From: Leisingera sp. ANG1
GTDB taxonomy: Bacteria > Pseudomonadota > Alphaproteobacteria > Rhodobacterales > Rhodobacteraceae
DNA length: 64,000 bases
Direction of reading: 5' to 3'
Assembly: GCF_000203975.2 (NCBI RefSeq)
Contig: NZ_AFCF02000009.1
Location: 62,001-126,000 of the forward strand
Shown: positions 15,287-23,488 of the stretch, piece after piece
How positions within the stretch are numbered: the stretch's first letter is position 1
Layout of the letters: every line of letters begins with the position of its first letter
The notes under the pieces: model-generated
What the model was told of the DNA's origin: nothing
The model's database searches: none
The model's input: only the letters and a program-made list of their open reading frames with translations
Position numbers and translations under genes: made by a program

Positions 15287-18200
15287 CAGCTCGCAGAAAT
15301 TCATCGCCCGGAACCGGGCGCCCAGGGTCCAGATTGAATATGACGTGGAGCTCTATGGCGCCGAGAAGAAGGTGCAGCTGCCCTTTGTCATGGGGGTGAT
15401 GAGCGATCTGGTGGGCAAGTCCACGGTAGAGCAGCCCGCGGTGGCGGACCGCAAGTTCCTAGAGATCGACGTTGATAATTTTGATGAGCGGATGAAGGGC
15501 CTGGCGCCGCGCGCCGCCTTCACCGTGCCCAACACGCTGACCGGCGAGGGCAACCTGGCGGTGGATCTGACGTTTGAGAGCATGGCGGATTTCGCGCCCG
15601 GTGCGATTGCCGCCAAGGTGGATGCGCTGCGCCCGCTGCTGGAGGCGCGCACCCAGCTGCAGAACCTGATGGCCTATATGGACGGCAAAACCGGGGCCGA
15701 GACGCTGATCGAGACGATCCTGAACGACCCGTCGCTGCTGGCGGCGGTGTCTGCACCCGCCGCGGATGCAGAGAGTGCCGCGGCGCTGGACAGCCTGCGC
15801 AATCTGGAACTGCCGGAGGAAGAGGCGGACACCACGGGTGACGTGCTGGCCGGCCTTGCCGCGCAAGCGCCAGAAGATACCGCGCCTGAGGACACATCCG
15901 GCGGGGTTCTGGATGCGCTGCGCGACGCCGCGCCGGAAGCTGCGGAGCCGGAAGACACGTCAGCGGACGTGCTGGCCGGTTTGAGCGCGGCGGCGCCTGA
16001 GGACACAGACCAGCCGGATGAAGCCGCAGATGCCCTGGCGTCGCTGGCCGCGGCTGAGGTTCCGGAGACTGTTGAGGAAGATACCTCTGCGTCGGTGCTG
16101 GAGGGGCTGGCCCAGGCTGACCTTCCGGAAGAAGAGGAAGACACGTCCGGTGAGGTGCTGGCCGGGCTTTCCGCACAGGCCCCGGAAGAAGCTGAAGCAG
16201 AGGATGGCTCCGGCAGCGTTCTGGATGACTTGCGGGCTGCTGAGCCTGAGCAGGCTGAAACGGATGATGGGTCCGCTGATGTGCTGGCGGGCCTGAGCGC
16301 TGCCGCACCCGAAGAAGAAGACCAGGGCGATGAGGCCGGAGAGGCGCTGGCCTCGCTCGCGGGCGCTGAGGTTCCTGAGGCTGAAGAGGACGATCAGACG
16401 GATTCTGTCCTCGAAGGGCTGGCGCAGGCGGACCTCCCCGAAGAGGACGAGGACACCTCTGGCGATGTGCTGGCCGGGCTGGCGGCGCAGGATGTGGAGG
16501 AGGCGGCCGAAGAAGATACCGCGGGAGCGGCGCTGGAAAGCCTGGCGTCCGTTGAAGTGACTGACGCGGAAGAAGAGGATCACGCTGGTGTGCTGGATGC
16601 GCTGGCGGATCTGGATGTGCCGGAAGAAGCCGATACGGCGGCTGATGATGCGCTGGAGAGCCTCGCCTCTGTCGAGATTGCGGAGGATGGCGAAGAAGAC
16701 CATTCCGGCGTGCTGGATGCCTTGGCAGATGCCGCGGTGGAAGAGGATGAAGACACCGCAGCGGAGGATGCGCTCGAAAGCCTTGCCGCTTTGGAGACCG
16801 GCGATGACGCGGAAGAAGACACTGCGGGCGCAGCTTTGGAGAGCCTTGCGGCTGCGGATGTGCCGGACGCTGACGAGGAAGAGGACCATGCCTCGGTTCT
16901 GGATGAGCTGGCCGCGATCGAGGTGGAGGATGAGGCCGATGATGCTGCAGGCGCCGCGCTGGAGAGCCTTGCAGCCGCAGAGGTGGCAGAGACTGAAGAT
17001 GAGGACCATTCGGACATTCTGGAGGGGCTGGCAGATCTGGAACCGGACGCGGCTGAGGAGGAGGATGACTCTGGTGCGGCTTTGGAAAGCCTGGCTGCGG
17101 TGGATGTTGCCGAAGACGAAGATGACGATGTTTCCGATGTTCTGACCGGGCTTGCAAATACGGATCTGGCAGAGGAAGACAGCGGCGAAGAGGCCGCTGC
17201 GGCCCTGGAGAGCCTGGCGGACGCGGTTGTGTCCGATGATGAAGAAGACGCCGGATTGGACGACGTGCTTGACGGGCTGCTGGAGGAGGCGCCCGGGGAG
17301 GACGAAACCGCCAGCGATACCGAAGATGCGCTGGAAAGCCTCGCCGCAGTTGAGATCGAAGATGCGGAAGATGACGGCTCCGATGATATTCTGGACGGTC
17401 TGCTCGACGCTGCGCCTGAAGAGGATGACGCGGAAGGTGACGACCTGAGCGCCGTTCTGGACAGCCTTGATGCGCCCGAAGAAGCCGGAGAGGCGGAGGA
17501 TGCCGGGGATATCCTGGCCGGCCTGACAGAGGGCGCGCCTGAGGAAGACACGGATGCCGGCACTGATCTGGATGACATCCTGGGCGGTCTTGAGGAACCG
17601 GAGGACGACGCCGGCGAAGAGGATCTGAGCGCGGCGCTGGATACGCTGGAGGCTCCTGAGGCAGCTGAAACCGAAGACAGCGGTCTGGACGATCTGCTTG
17701 CGGATCTTGGTAGTGATGAACCGGAAGAGGCTGCGGAGGATGGCGCTGATGATGTGCTGGCAGGCCTCGCGGACGCCGGCATTGAGGAGGATGCAGAAAG
17801 CAGCGGGGCCGATTTGGGGGCTTTGCTGGAGGATGACGATGAGGCGGAAGACTCCGCCAAAGACAGCGATCTGGACAGCCTGTTGGGAGACCTGGGCGGC
17901 GAGGATGATGCCGCGGACGAACTTGATGCGCTTATGAGCGGTGCGGAGGAAGAGACCGCAACTGAGGCCGCTGACGGCGAAGACGGGTTGGATGATCTTC
18001 TAGGCAGTTTGGATGCGGCGGAAGAGGAAGACACAGACAATTCTGATCTTGATGCGCTTTTGGCTGGCGATGAGGACTCTGCTGGGGCTGAGGATGATCT
18101 GGACGCCTTGCTGGGCGGTTTGGACGAGCCGGAAGAGAGTGCCCCGGAGGAAACGGATAGCAGCGCGGACGCCGGTGAGGATGGCCTGGACGCGCTGCTT

Positions 18201-20366
18201 GGCGGTCTGGATGAGGACGAGGCCGGCGGGGACGCCAGCCTGGATGACCTGCTGGGCGATCTTGGCAGCGATGAGGAAGACGACGGCGATCTGGATGGTC
18301 TGCTGGCAGGGCTTGGCGAGGAAGCGGAAGCCGAAGAGGCAGAGGACGCGGACAGTGCCGAAGACGACCTCGATGCGCTGCTGGGCGGTCTGGGGGACGC
18401 AGATGCGGATCTTGACAGCCTGATGGGCGGTGACAGCGGGGATATGGACCTGGATGATCTGCTTGGCGATTTAGGCGGTGACGACGAGGACACCGCCGAG
18501 GCCGGCGGCGATGATCTGGATGCGCTTCTGGGGGATCTGGACGAGGGCGGCGATGAACCGGCTGCGGCGGCAGAGGTCTCGGACGAGCCGGAGTTTGCCT
18601 ATGGCACCATGAGCGCGGAGCGGCCGGCTGCGCAGAAGCTTGAGCGCAAGCGGTTCCGGATGGCGATCCTGGGCGACTTCTCAGGCCGCGCGGCCAAGGG
18701 GATTATCGAAACTGGCGATGCGCTGGCAGCGCGCAAAGCGGTGCTGCTGGATCCGGATACGGTTGAGGACGTGATCGAGAGCTTCGCCACCGAACTGGTG
18801 CTGCCGATCGGCAAGGACGGTGCGGGCATTGCGGTCAAGCTGGAGGACCTGGACGGGCTGCACCCGGATGAGCTCTTTGAAAACGTGGAGCTGTTTTCCG
18901 AGCTGGTTGGCCTGCGCAAGCAATTGCAAAGCGGCGCAACGGCGGATCATGCGGCGGGGACGCTGAAAGCCTGGGCAGAGAAATTCGGCACCAAAGCACG
19001 GGCGCCGAAACGGACCTCGGCCGGGAATTCGGTGCCGGCTGACAAGCGACTGAGCGCCTTCCAGCAACTGATCGGCGACACTGGCAACACGCTGCGCGAG
19101 GCCTCGCCGGTGGAGGATTTGCTGGCGCGCGTTGTGGGGCCGCATATCCGGGCACTGCCAGATCCCGATGTGGCGGCGATGCAGAAGGCGGTGGATGAGG
19201 CGCTGTCAGATGCGATGCGGCTGGTGCTGCATCACCCGGAGTTCCAGTCGGTGGAAGCGCAGTGGCGCTCGCTGGATCTAATGGCGCGGTCGATTGAAGC
19301 GGACGATACGCTGGATGTGATGCTCTATGACATCTCGGCAGAGGAGCTGGCGGCGGATCTGGCCGCCGAGGACGACCTGTCAAAAACCGGTTTCGTGCGG
19401 CTGCTGACCGAGGAGCCGCTGGACGAGGAGAACGGGCGCGGCGGCTATTCGGCGCTGATCGGGATGTACCAATTCGAGGAAACCCCTCCGCATGCCGAAT
19501 TGCTGGGCCGGATCGCGCGGGTGGCGGCGCATGTGGACGCGCCTTTCTTTGCCTCCATTTCGCCGGAGTTCCTGAAAACGCCCAAGGCGGAGCGTCCCAA
19601 GCTGGTGGCCGATGCCTGGAACACGCTACAGGGGATGGCGGAGGCAGGCCATCTGGGGTTGGCCAGCCCGCGGTTCCTGCTGCGCCGGCCCTATGGCGAA
19701 AAAACCGATCCCTGCTATGAGTTTGATTTCGAGGAGTTTACCGAAACGGAAGGCCTGAAGGGTATGCTCTGGGCCAATCCGGTGGTGCTGGTGGCGATCC
19801 TGCTGGGGCGGTCGTTCACGGAACACGGGCCGTCGCTGCAGCTGGGTAAAATTATGTCTCTTGGAGGGATGCCCTATCATTATGTGAACGACAAGTTCGG
19901 CGACCAGGTGGCGCTGCCCTGCACCGAGCGCAATATCGATCTGGACAAGATCGCATTGGCGCAGGAACGCGGGTTCATGGCGGTGAGCGCGGTCAAGGGA
20001 CGGGACGAAGTGCGGCTGACCTCGTTCAACTCTCTGAAGGGCGGCGAGATTCTGGGGCCCTGGACCGGATTGCCGGCGCCGGAGCCCTCGCCGCCGGATC
20101 CGCGCGGGCTGCCGAAGCCCAAACCGCCTGCGGATAGCGGCGGTGATGAAGACGAAGACCTGGATCTTGATTTGGATTTGGGCGGAGACGATGAGGACGA
20201 TCTCGGCCTGGATGATCTTGATTTCGGAGGCGATGACGGGGATGACGATGGCCTCGGGGATCTGGATGACTTGTTGTCGTCGTTTGGGGATGACGATGAT
20301 GACGACGGTGGGGATGATGATGACGAAATGGATGCGGACCTCGCCGCGCTTTTGGATGATTTGTGA
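15279..20366 (+). CDS. Giant T6SS sheath fusion: TssB + acidic repeats + TssB-like + truncated TssC
   Basis: 1695 residues in one open frame. Residues 1-150 are a TssB almost identical to the one at 3482 (about 90% over 140 residues by eye). Residues about 160-1105 are extremely acidic Ala/Asp/Glu/Leu/Gly sequence with about 45 copies of a short helix motif (such as LDALLGGLDE or DVLAGL). At about 1126-1250 comes FRMAILGDFSGRA with a layout like TssB (second, divergent TssB-like domain). At about 1270-1600 comes a TssC core (EFQSVEAQWRSLDLM, HLGLASPRFLLRRPYGEKTD) that stops before the C-terminal sheath domain of TssC. An Asp-rich tail closes the protein (1618-1695). TssB'-TssC' proteins starting RILVLGDFSGR are known from other T6SS loci, as I recall; the TssB head and repeat spacer are unusual. 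The start overlaps the Nav gene by 8 bases; vgrG follows. Confidence 0.95.
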   Translation: MADSSQKFIARNRAPRVQIEYDVELYGAEKKVQLPFVMGVMSDLVGKSTVEQPAVADRKFLEIDVDNFDERMKGLAPRAAFTVPNTLTGEGNLAVDLTFESMADFAPGAIAAKVDALRPLLEARTQLQNLMAYMDGKTGAETLIETILNDPSLLAAVSAPAADAESAAALDSLRNLELPEEEADTTGDVLAGLAAQAPEDTAPEDTSGGVLDALRDAAPEAAEPEDTSADVLAGLSAAAPEDTDQPDEAADALASLAAAEVPETVEEDTSASVLEGLAQADLPEEEEDTSGEVLAGLSAQAPEEAEAEDGSGSVLDDLRAAEPEQAETDDGSADVLAGLSAAAPEEEDQGDEAGEALASLAGAEVPEAEEDDQTDSVLEGLAQADLPEEDEDTSGDVLAGLAAQDVEEAAEEDTAGAALESLASVEVTDAEEEDHAGVLDALADLDVPEEADTAADDALESLASVEIAEDGEEDHSGVLDALADAAVEEDEDTAAEDALESLAALETGDDAEEDTAGAALESLAAADVPDADEEEDHASVLDELAAIEVEDEADDAAGAALESLAAAEVAETEDEDHSDILEGLADLEPDAAEEEDDSGAALESLAAVDVAEDEDDDVSDVLTGLANTDLAEEDSGEEAAAALESLADAVVSDDEEDAGLDDVLDGLLEEAPGEDETASDTEDALESLAAVEIEDAEDDGSDDILDGLLDAAPEEDDAEGDDLSAVLDSLDAPEEAGEAEDAGDILAGLTEGAPEEDTDAGTDLDDILGGLEEPEDDAGEEDLSAALDTLEAPEAAETEDSGLDDLLADLGSDEPEEAAEDGADDVLAGLADAGIEEDAESSGADLGALLEDDDEAEDSAKDSDLDSLLGDLGGEDDAADELDALMSGAEEETATEAADGEDGLDDLLGSLDAAEEEDTDNSDLDALLAGDEDSAGAEDDLDALLGGLDEPEESAPEETDSSADAGEDGLDALLGGLDEDEAGGDASLDDLLGDLGSDEEDDGDLDGLLAGLGEEAEAEEAEDADSAEDDLDALLGGLGDADADLDSLMGGDSGDMDLDDLLGDLGGDDEDTAEAGGDDLDALLGDLDEGGDEPAAAAEVSDEPEFAYGTMSAERPAAQKLERKRFRMAILGDFSGRAAKGIIETGDALAARKAVLLDPDTVEDVIESFATELVLPIGKDGAGIAVKLEDLDGLHPDELFENVELFSELVGLRKQLQSGATADHAAGTLKAWAEKFGTKARAPKRTSAGNSVPADKRLSAFQQLIGDTGNTLREASPVEDLLARVVGPHIRALPDPDVAAMQKAVDEALSDAMRLVLHHPEFQSVEAQWRSLDLMARSIEADDTLDVMLYDISAEELAADLAAEDDLSKTGFVRLLTEEPLDEENGRGGYSALIGMYQFEETPPHAELLGRIARVAAHVDAPFFASISPEFLKTPKAERPKLVADAWNTLQGMAEAGHLGLASPRFLLRRPYGEKTDPCYEFDFEEFTETEGLKGMLWANPVVLVAILLGRSFTEHGPSLQLGKIMSLGGMPYHYVNDKFGDQVALPCTERNIDLDKIALAQERGFMAVSAVKGRDEVRLTSFNSLKGGEILGPWTGLPAPEPSPPDPRGLPKPKPPADSGGDEDEDLDLDLDLGGDDEDDLGLDDLDFGGDDGDDDGLGDLDDLLSSFGDDDDDDGGDDDDEMDADLAALLDDL
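15770..18580 (+). repeat. Long low-complexity acidic repeat tract inside the sheath fusion gene
   Basis: About 2.8 kb encoding some 45 short motifs spaced roughly 15-25 residues apart. The first half uses SVLEGLAQ/ALESLAA forms separated by EEDED linkers. The second half uses DLDALLGGLDE and DLDDLLGDLG forms. No stop or frameshift interrupts it, so it is under coding selection. Confidence 0.9.
15837..16460 (+). repeat. Two tandem 312-bp (104-codon) coding repeats
   Basis: Unit 1 is 15837-16148 and unit 2 is 16149-16460. Each encodes exactly 104 residues with five aligned VLAGL/VLDAL-type motifs and the same ending (QADLPEEEEDTS against QADLPEEDEDTS). The third unit, from 16461, begins the same way (GDVLAGLAAQ) and then diverges. 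The equal length with visibly diverged bases indicates an old in-frame tandem duplication. Confidence 0.85.
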
Positions 20367-20430
20367 TGCGAATGTTTGAGAACACTGCCGGCGATTACCG
20401 GCTCCGTTCCCGTCACGGAAAGGAGGAGAC

Positions 20431-22542
20431 ATGGTTGTAAGCAAGGGCCATGAAAATGACCTCGCCTGGATGTCGGGGACATATTCCACCGACGGCCTGA
20501 TGATGAGCCGGGCGATTGTGCGCGAAGGGCTTAGCAAGCTCACCGAGACAACGATCGAGTTTGCTGCGACCAAGGCCCAGCCCAAGCTGGAAGACCTGGT
20601 CGGCAAGCAGATGAACGTGCATGTGATGCGCCAGCAGACGGAGCATCAGTTCAACGGCATCTGCGTTTCGGTTGAGCATCTGGGGTTCCGCAATGGGTAC
20701 GAGATGTTCGTGGCCGAGGTGCGCCCCTGGTTCTGGATGCTGACGCGGACCTGCGATTTGCGGGTGTACCAGGACAAGAGCACGGTCGAGATCATCAAGC
20801 AGCTGTTCGGCGAATACGGCTTCAGCGATTTTACTGACAAGCTGAGCGATAGCTATGAGAAGCGGGAATATTGCCTGCAGTACCGCGAGAGCGACTTTGA
20901 TTTCCTGTGCCGCCTGATGGAGGAAGAGGGGATCTACTACTACTTTGAGAGCCCGGTCGGGGAGACTTCGCGCGAGAAGCTTATTCTGTGCGACGGGGTC
21001 AGCGGCCATTCTCCGATCAGCGGCGGATCAACCGTTGAATTTCACGCCCGCGATGACAGCGACAGGCGGCGCGAAGAGCATATTTCCGAGTGGACCAAGG
21101 ATGAGCGCGTGACCCGCGGCAAGGTTACGCTGAACGATTTTGACTTCCTGACGCCGTCAGCGGATCTCAAGGCCACATCGTCGATCCAGAAGGGCCAGCA
21201 TTCCTACAAGAGTTACGAGGTCTACGACTACCAGGGGCATTACCGGAAGAATTCCGGCCTGGGCAACAAGCTGGCGCGGGTGCAAATGGAGGCCGAGGCC
21301 ATCAAGCACATCCGCTGGCGCGGAGCCTCCAGCGTGCCGACTTTGGTCACGGGCTGCACCTTTACCATGAAAGAGCACCCGGTGAGCGAAAACAACAAGG
21401 AGTACCTGGTGATTGATGCGGAGCATCACATCAAGGTGGCTTGGGACTATGGCGAGCGGGAAAGCCAGAAGAAGAAGGAAGTTGCGACCAAAGGCGCGAT
21501 GCGCCGCGACCTGAAGCCGAGGAACATGGAAGTGCCGGAGGAGATGGAGCATGATGTCTATGCCTCCACCTTTGGTGCGATCCTGAAAGCCGATCAGTTC
21601 CGGGCGCCGCTGGTGACACCCTGGCCTGAGGTGCAGGGTCTGCAGACGGCCACCGTGGTGGGCCAGAGCGGCGAGGAAATCTGGACCGACGAGCATGGCC
21701 GCATCAAGATTCAGTTCCATTGGGACCGCGAGGGCAAGAAAAACGAAACATCCTCGTGCTTTGTTCGGGTGATGACGCCTTGGTCCGGCAAGAATTGGGG
21801 CATGGTGGCCGTTCCGCGGATGGGACAGGAGGTTGTGATCCAGTTCGAGGACGGCAACCCTGACCGGCCGATCTGCACCGGCATGCTTTACAATGCCGAA
21901 ACGATGCCGCCCTATACCTACCCCGCTGATCAGACCCAGCTGGGGATTAAGACCAATTCGTCAAAGGGCGGGGGCGGCTATAACGAGCTGATGTTCGACG
22001 ACAAGAAAGACAGCGAACTGATGCGGGTGCAGGCCGAGAAGGATCACCAGATGCTGGTCAAGGACCGCTCAACGGTGACGGTGGGGCTGGATGCGCCCGA
22101 CCCCGAAGTGACCTCTGCGGATGAGAAGAGCTATGTGTTCACGGTCCAGCAGCATATGACTGAAACCGTGCACCAGGGCGACCGGACTGAAGTCGTTGAG
22201 ACCGGCGACAAGTCCGAGACCATCCAGACCGGCAACATGACCCTGGATGTGGATACCGGCAATCTGACCGAGACCATCGCCAAGGGGAACCATTCGGAAA
22301 CCGTGTCGCTGGGCAATCTGACAGTGGATGTGACCGCGGGCAAGATCGCGATGAGCGCGGGCCAGGAGATCAAGCTGACCGTGGGTGCGTCGGAGGTGAA
22401 GATCGACAACTCCGGGGTCAGTATCAAAGGGCCGATGATCAAGATCGAAGGCACCGGTATGGTTGAGGCAAAAGCGCCGATGACCACCGTCAAAGGCGAG
22501 GCCATGCTGACCCTGAAGGGCGGCCTCACGATGATCAACTAG
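20431..22542 (+). CDS. vgrG: T6SS spike protein VgrG (TssI)
   Basis: 703 residues with an excellent ribosome site (aaggagga) before ATG 20431. The N-terminal gp27-like part includes EYCLQYRESDFDFLCRLMEE, EGIYYYFES and the Phe/Tyr-rich core. The gp5 OB-fold follows near residues 400-470 (ETATVVG-type region QTATVVGQSGEEIWTDEHGR, IKIQFHWDREGKKN, GKNWGMVAVPRMGQEVVI). The C-terminus is a regular beta-prism of T-E-T/D-V-D strands (TETVHQGDRTEVVETGDKSE onward) ending near MLTLKGGLTMIN, with no catalytic extension. It trimerises into the puncturing spike and is capped by the PAAR protein encoded two genes later. No effector domain is fused, so cargo would be bound non-covalently. Confidence 0.97.
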   Translation: MVVSKGHENDLAWMSGTYSTDGLMMSRAIVREGLSKLTETTIEFAATKAQPKLEDLVGKQMNVHVMRQQTEHQFNGICVSVEHLGFRNGYEMFVAEVRPWFWMLTRTCDLRVYQDKSTVEIIKQLFGEYGFSDFTDKLSDSYEKREYCLQYRESDFDFLCRLMEEEGIYYYFESPVGETSREKLILCDGVSGHSPISGGSTVEFHARDDSDRRREEHISEWTKDERVTRGKVTLNDFDFLTPSADLKATSSIQKGQHSYKSYEVYDYQGHYRKNSGLGNKLARVQMEAEAIKHIRWRGASSVPTLVTGCTFTMKEHPVSENNKEYLVIDAEHHIKVAWDYGERESQKKKEVATKGAMRRDLKPRNMEVPEEMEHDVYASTFGAILKADQFRAPLVTPWPEVQGLQTATVVGQSGEEIWTDEHGRIKIQFHWDREGKKNETSSCFVRVMTPWSGKNWGMVAVPRMGQEVVIQFEDGNPDRPICTGMLYNAETMPPYTYPADQTQLGIKTNSSKGGGGYNELMFDDKKDSELMRVQAEKDHQMLVKDRSTVTVGLDAPDPEVTSADEKSYVFTVQQHMTETVHQGDRTEVVETGDKSETIQTGNMTLDVDTGNLTETIAKGNHSETVSLGNLTVDVTAGKIAMSAGQEIKLTVGASEVKIDNSGVSIKGPMIKIEGTGMVEAKAPMTTVKGEAMLTLKGGLTMIN

Positions 22543-22552
22543 GCGGGTGCAG

Positions 22553-23161
22553 ATGTCGGCAAGATTTGAAAAGCTGGTGAAAATGCCTGCTGACCCGGTG
22601 GCCAAGCTGCTGTCGCGGGCAAATGTCATCCTGAAGACCCCGCTGGAGGCGCCGCCTACGGCGCTGGCGGGGGTTGTGCTGGAAGAGCTGGAGCGCAAGG
22701 GCGCATTGGTCGATCTCTTGCGCACGCTGGCGGTGCTGCTGCCCCCGCGGGAGCGGGTGTGGTGGGCCTGCCTGGCAGCGCGCGATTACATCGGGCCGCG
22801 CTCCGACAAGGACCCTGCCTCGCTGACCGCGTCGGAGGCCTGGGTGTTCGATCCCACGGAAGAGAACCGCGACAAGGCGCGGATCACCCTGGATCATGCC
22901 TATGTGGATGATGACACAGTGAATTGCGCGCTGGCGGTGCTCTATGCGGCCGGAACGCTGGGACCCGGAGAATTGAATCAATATCCTGCCCCGGCAGGGG
23001 CCTCTGAGGCGGCTGCCTTTGCCATGAATATGGTGGCCTTGGGTCAATTGTCTGATAAGTTTGAAGAACACGGCGCCGTTCTAATAGAGCGGGCGCTGGA
23101 TATTGCGCGCGGCGGCAAAGGGCAGGTGATCGAGGTCCCGCTGCACGCCGCGCAGGACTGA
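22553..23161 (+). CDS. VgrG-adjacent DUF6931-like protein
   Basis: About 202 residues, no signal peptide or membrane helix, helical (LVDLLRTLAVLLPPRERVWWACLA, LSDKFEEHGAVLIERALDIA). The WWACLAARD block and the helical layout resemble proteins catalogued as DUF6931, which occur beside vgrG and PAAR; that match is from memory. ATG 22553 is taken as start, with GTG 22547 two codons upstream as an alternative. It starts 10 bases after the vgrG stop and ends 16 bases before the PAAR gene. Position and size are those of an adaptor/chaperone that loads cargo on the spike, which is inference; it could also be a small effector or an immunity protein. Confidence 0.75.
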   Translation: MSARFEKLVKMPADPVAKLLSRANVILKTPLEAPPTALAGVVLEELERKGALVDLLRTLAVLLPPRERVWWACLAARDYIGPRSDKDPASLTASEAWVFDPTEENRDKARITLDHAYVDDDTVNCALAVLYAAGTLGPGELNQYPAPAGASEAAAFAMNMVALGQLSDKFEEHGAVLIERALDIARGGKGQVIEVPLHAAQD

Positions 23162-23177
23162 AAGGGAGGATGAACAG

Positions 23178-23480
23178 ATGGGAATGCCACAGGCCCGGGT
23201 GACGGATCTGCATGCCTGCATGCTGCCCTCCACCCCGCCGCCGCCGGTGCTGCCGGTGCCGACACCGATTCTGCCGCCTTGCGCGGTGACTGTGCTGGTG
23301 GCCAATCTGCCGGCCGCGCGGCTTACCGACATGTGCACCGCAGCGCCATCACCGCACCCGATCATCAAGGGGTCGGCAACGGTGCTGATCAACAACCTGC
23401 CGGCCGCGCGCATCTTGGACAGCACCGCCTGCGGCGGCATGGTTGCCAAGGGTGAAGTCACCGTTCTGGTGGGAGGATAA
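23178..23480 (+). CDS. PAAR-domain spike-tip protein
   Basis: 100 residues, a stand-alone PAAR. The pattern is typical: MGMPQARVTDLHACM at the start, a Pro-rich loop, two matching NLPAAR(L/I)xD repeats (NLPAARLTDMCTA and NLPAARILDSTAC), and a closing KGEVTVLVGG. His12, Cys14, Cys53 and the late Cys can supply the zinc site that sharpens the cone. PAAR caps the VgrG trimer and may carry effectors, but there is no N- or C-terminal extension here. The ribosome site aaaggga precedes the ATG at a good distance. The gene is 8 bases before the FHA gene. Confidence 0.95.
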   Translation: MGMPQARVTDLHACMLPSTPPPPVLPVPTPILPPCAVTVLVANLPAARLTDMCTAAPSPHPIIKGSATVLINNLPAARILDSTACGGMVAKGEVTVLVGG

Positions 23481-23488
23481 GCCCAGGC

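Noticed and set aside
16580-18493. Long Ser/Pro-rich open frame on the minus strand opposite the acidic repeats (637 codons), and another at 15520-17157
   Set aside because: They are antisense images of the GAT/GAA/GCG-rich repeat codons, have no ribosome site and no recognisable domain; the plus-strand frame has intact TssB and TssC domains at both ends.
15279-20366. Assembly error joining tssB and tssC-like genes
   Set aside because: The 5-kb frame is open throughout, the repeat tract shows graded divergence typical of real coding repeats, and the second half differs strongly from the local tssC. Long reads would still settle it.
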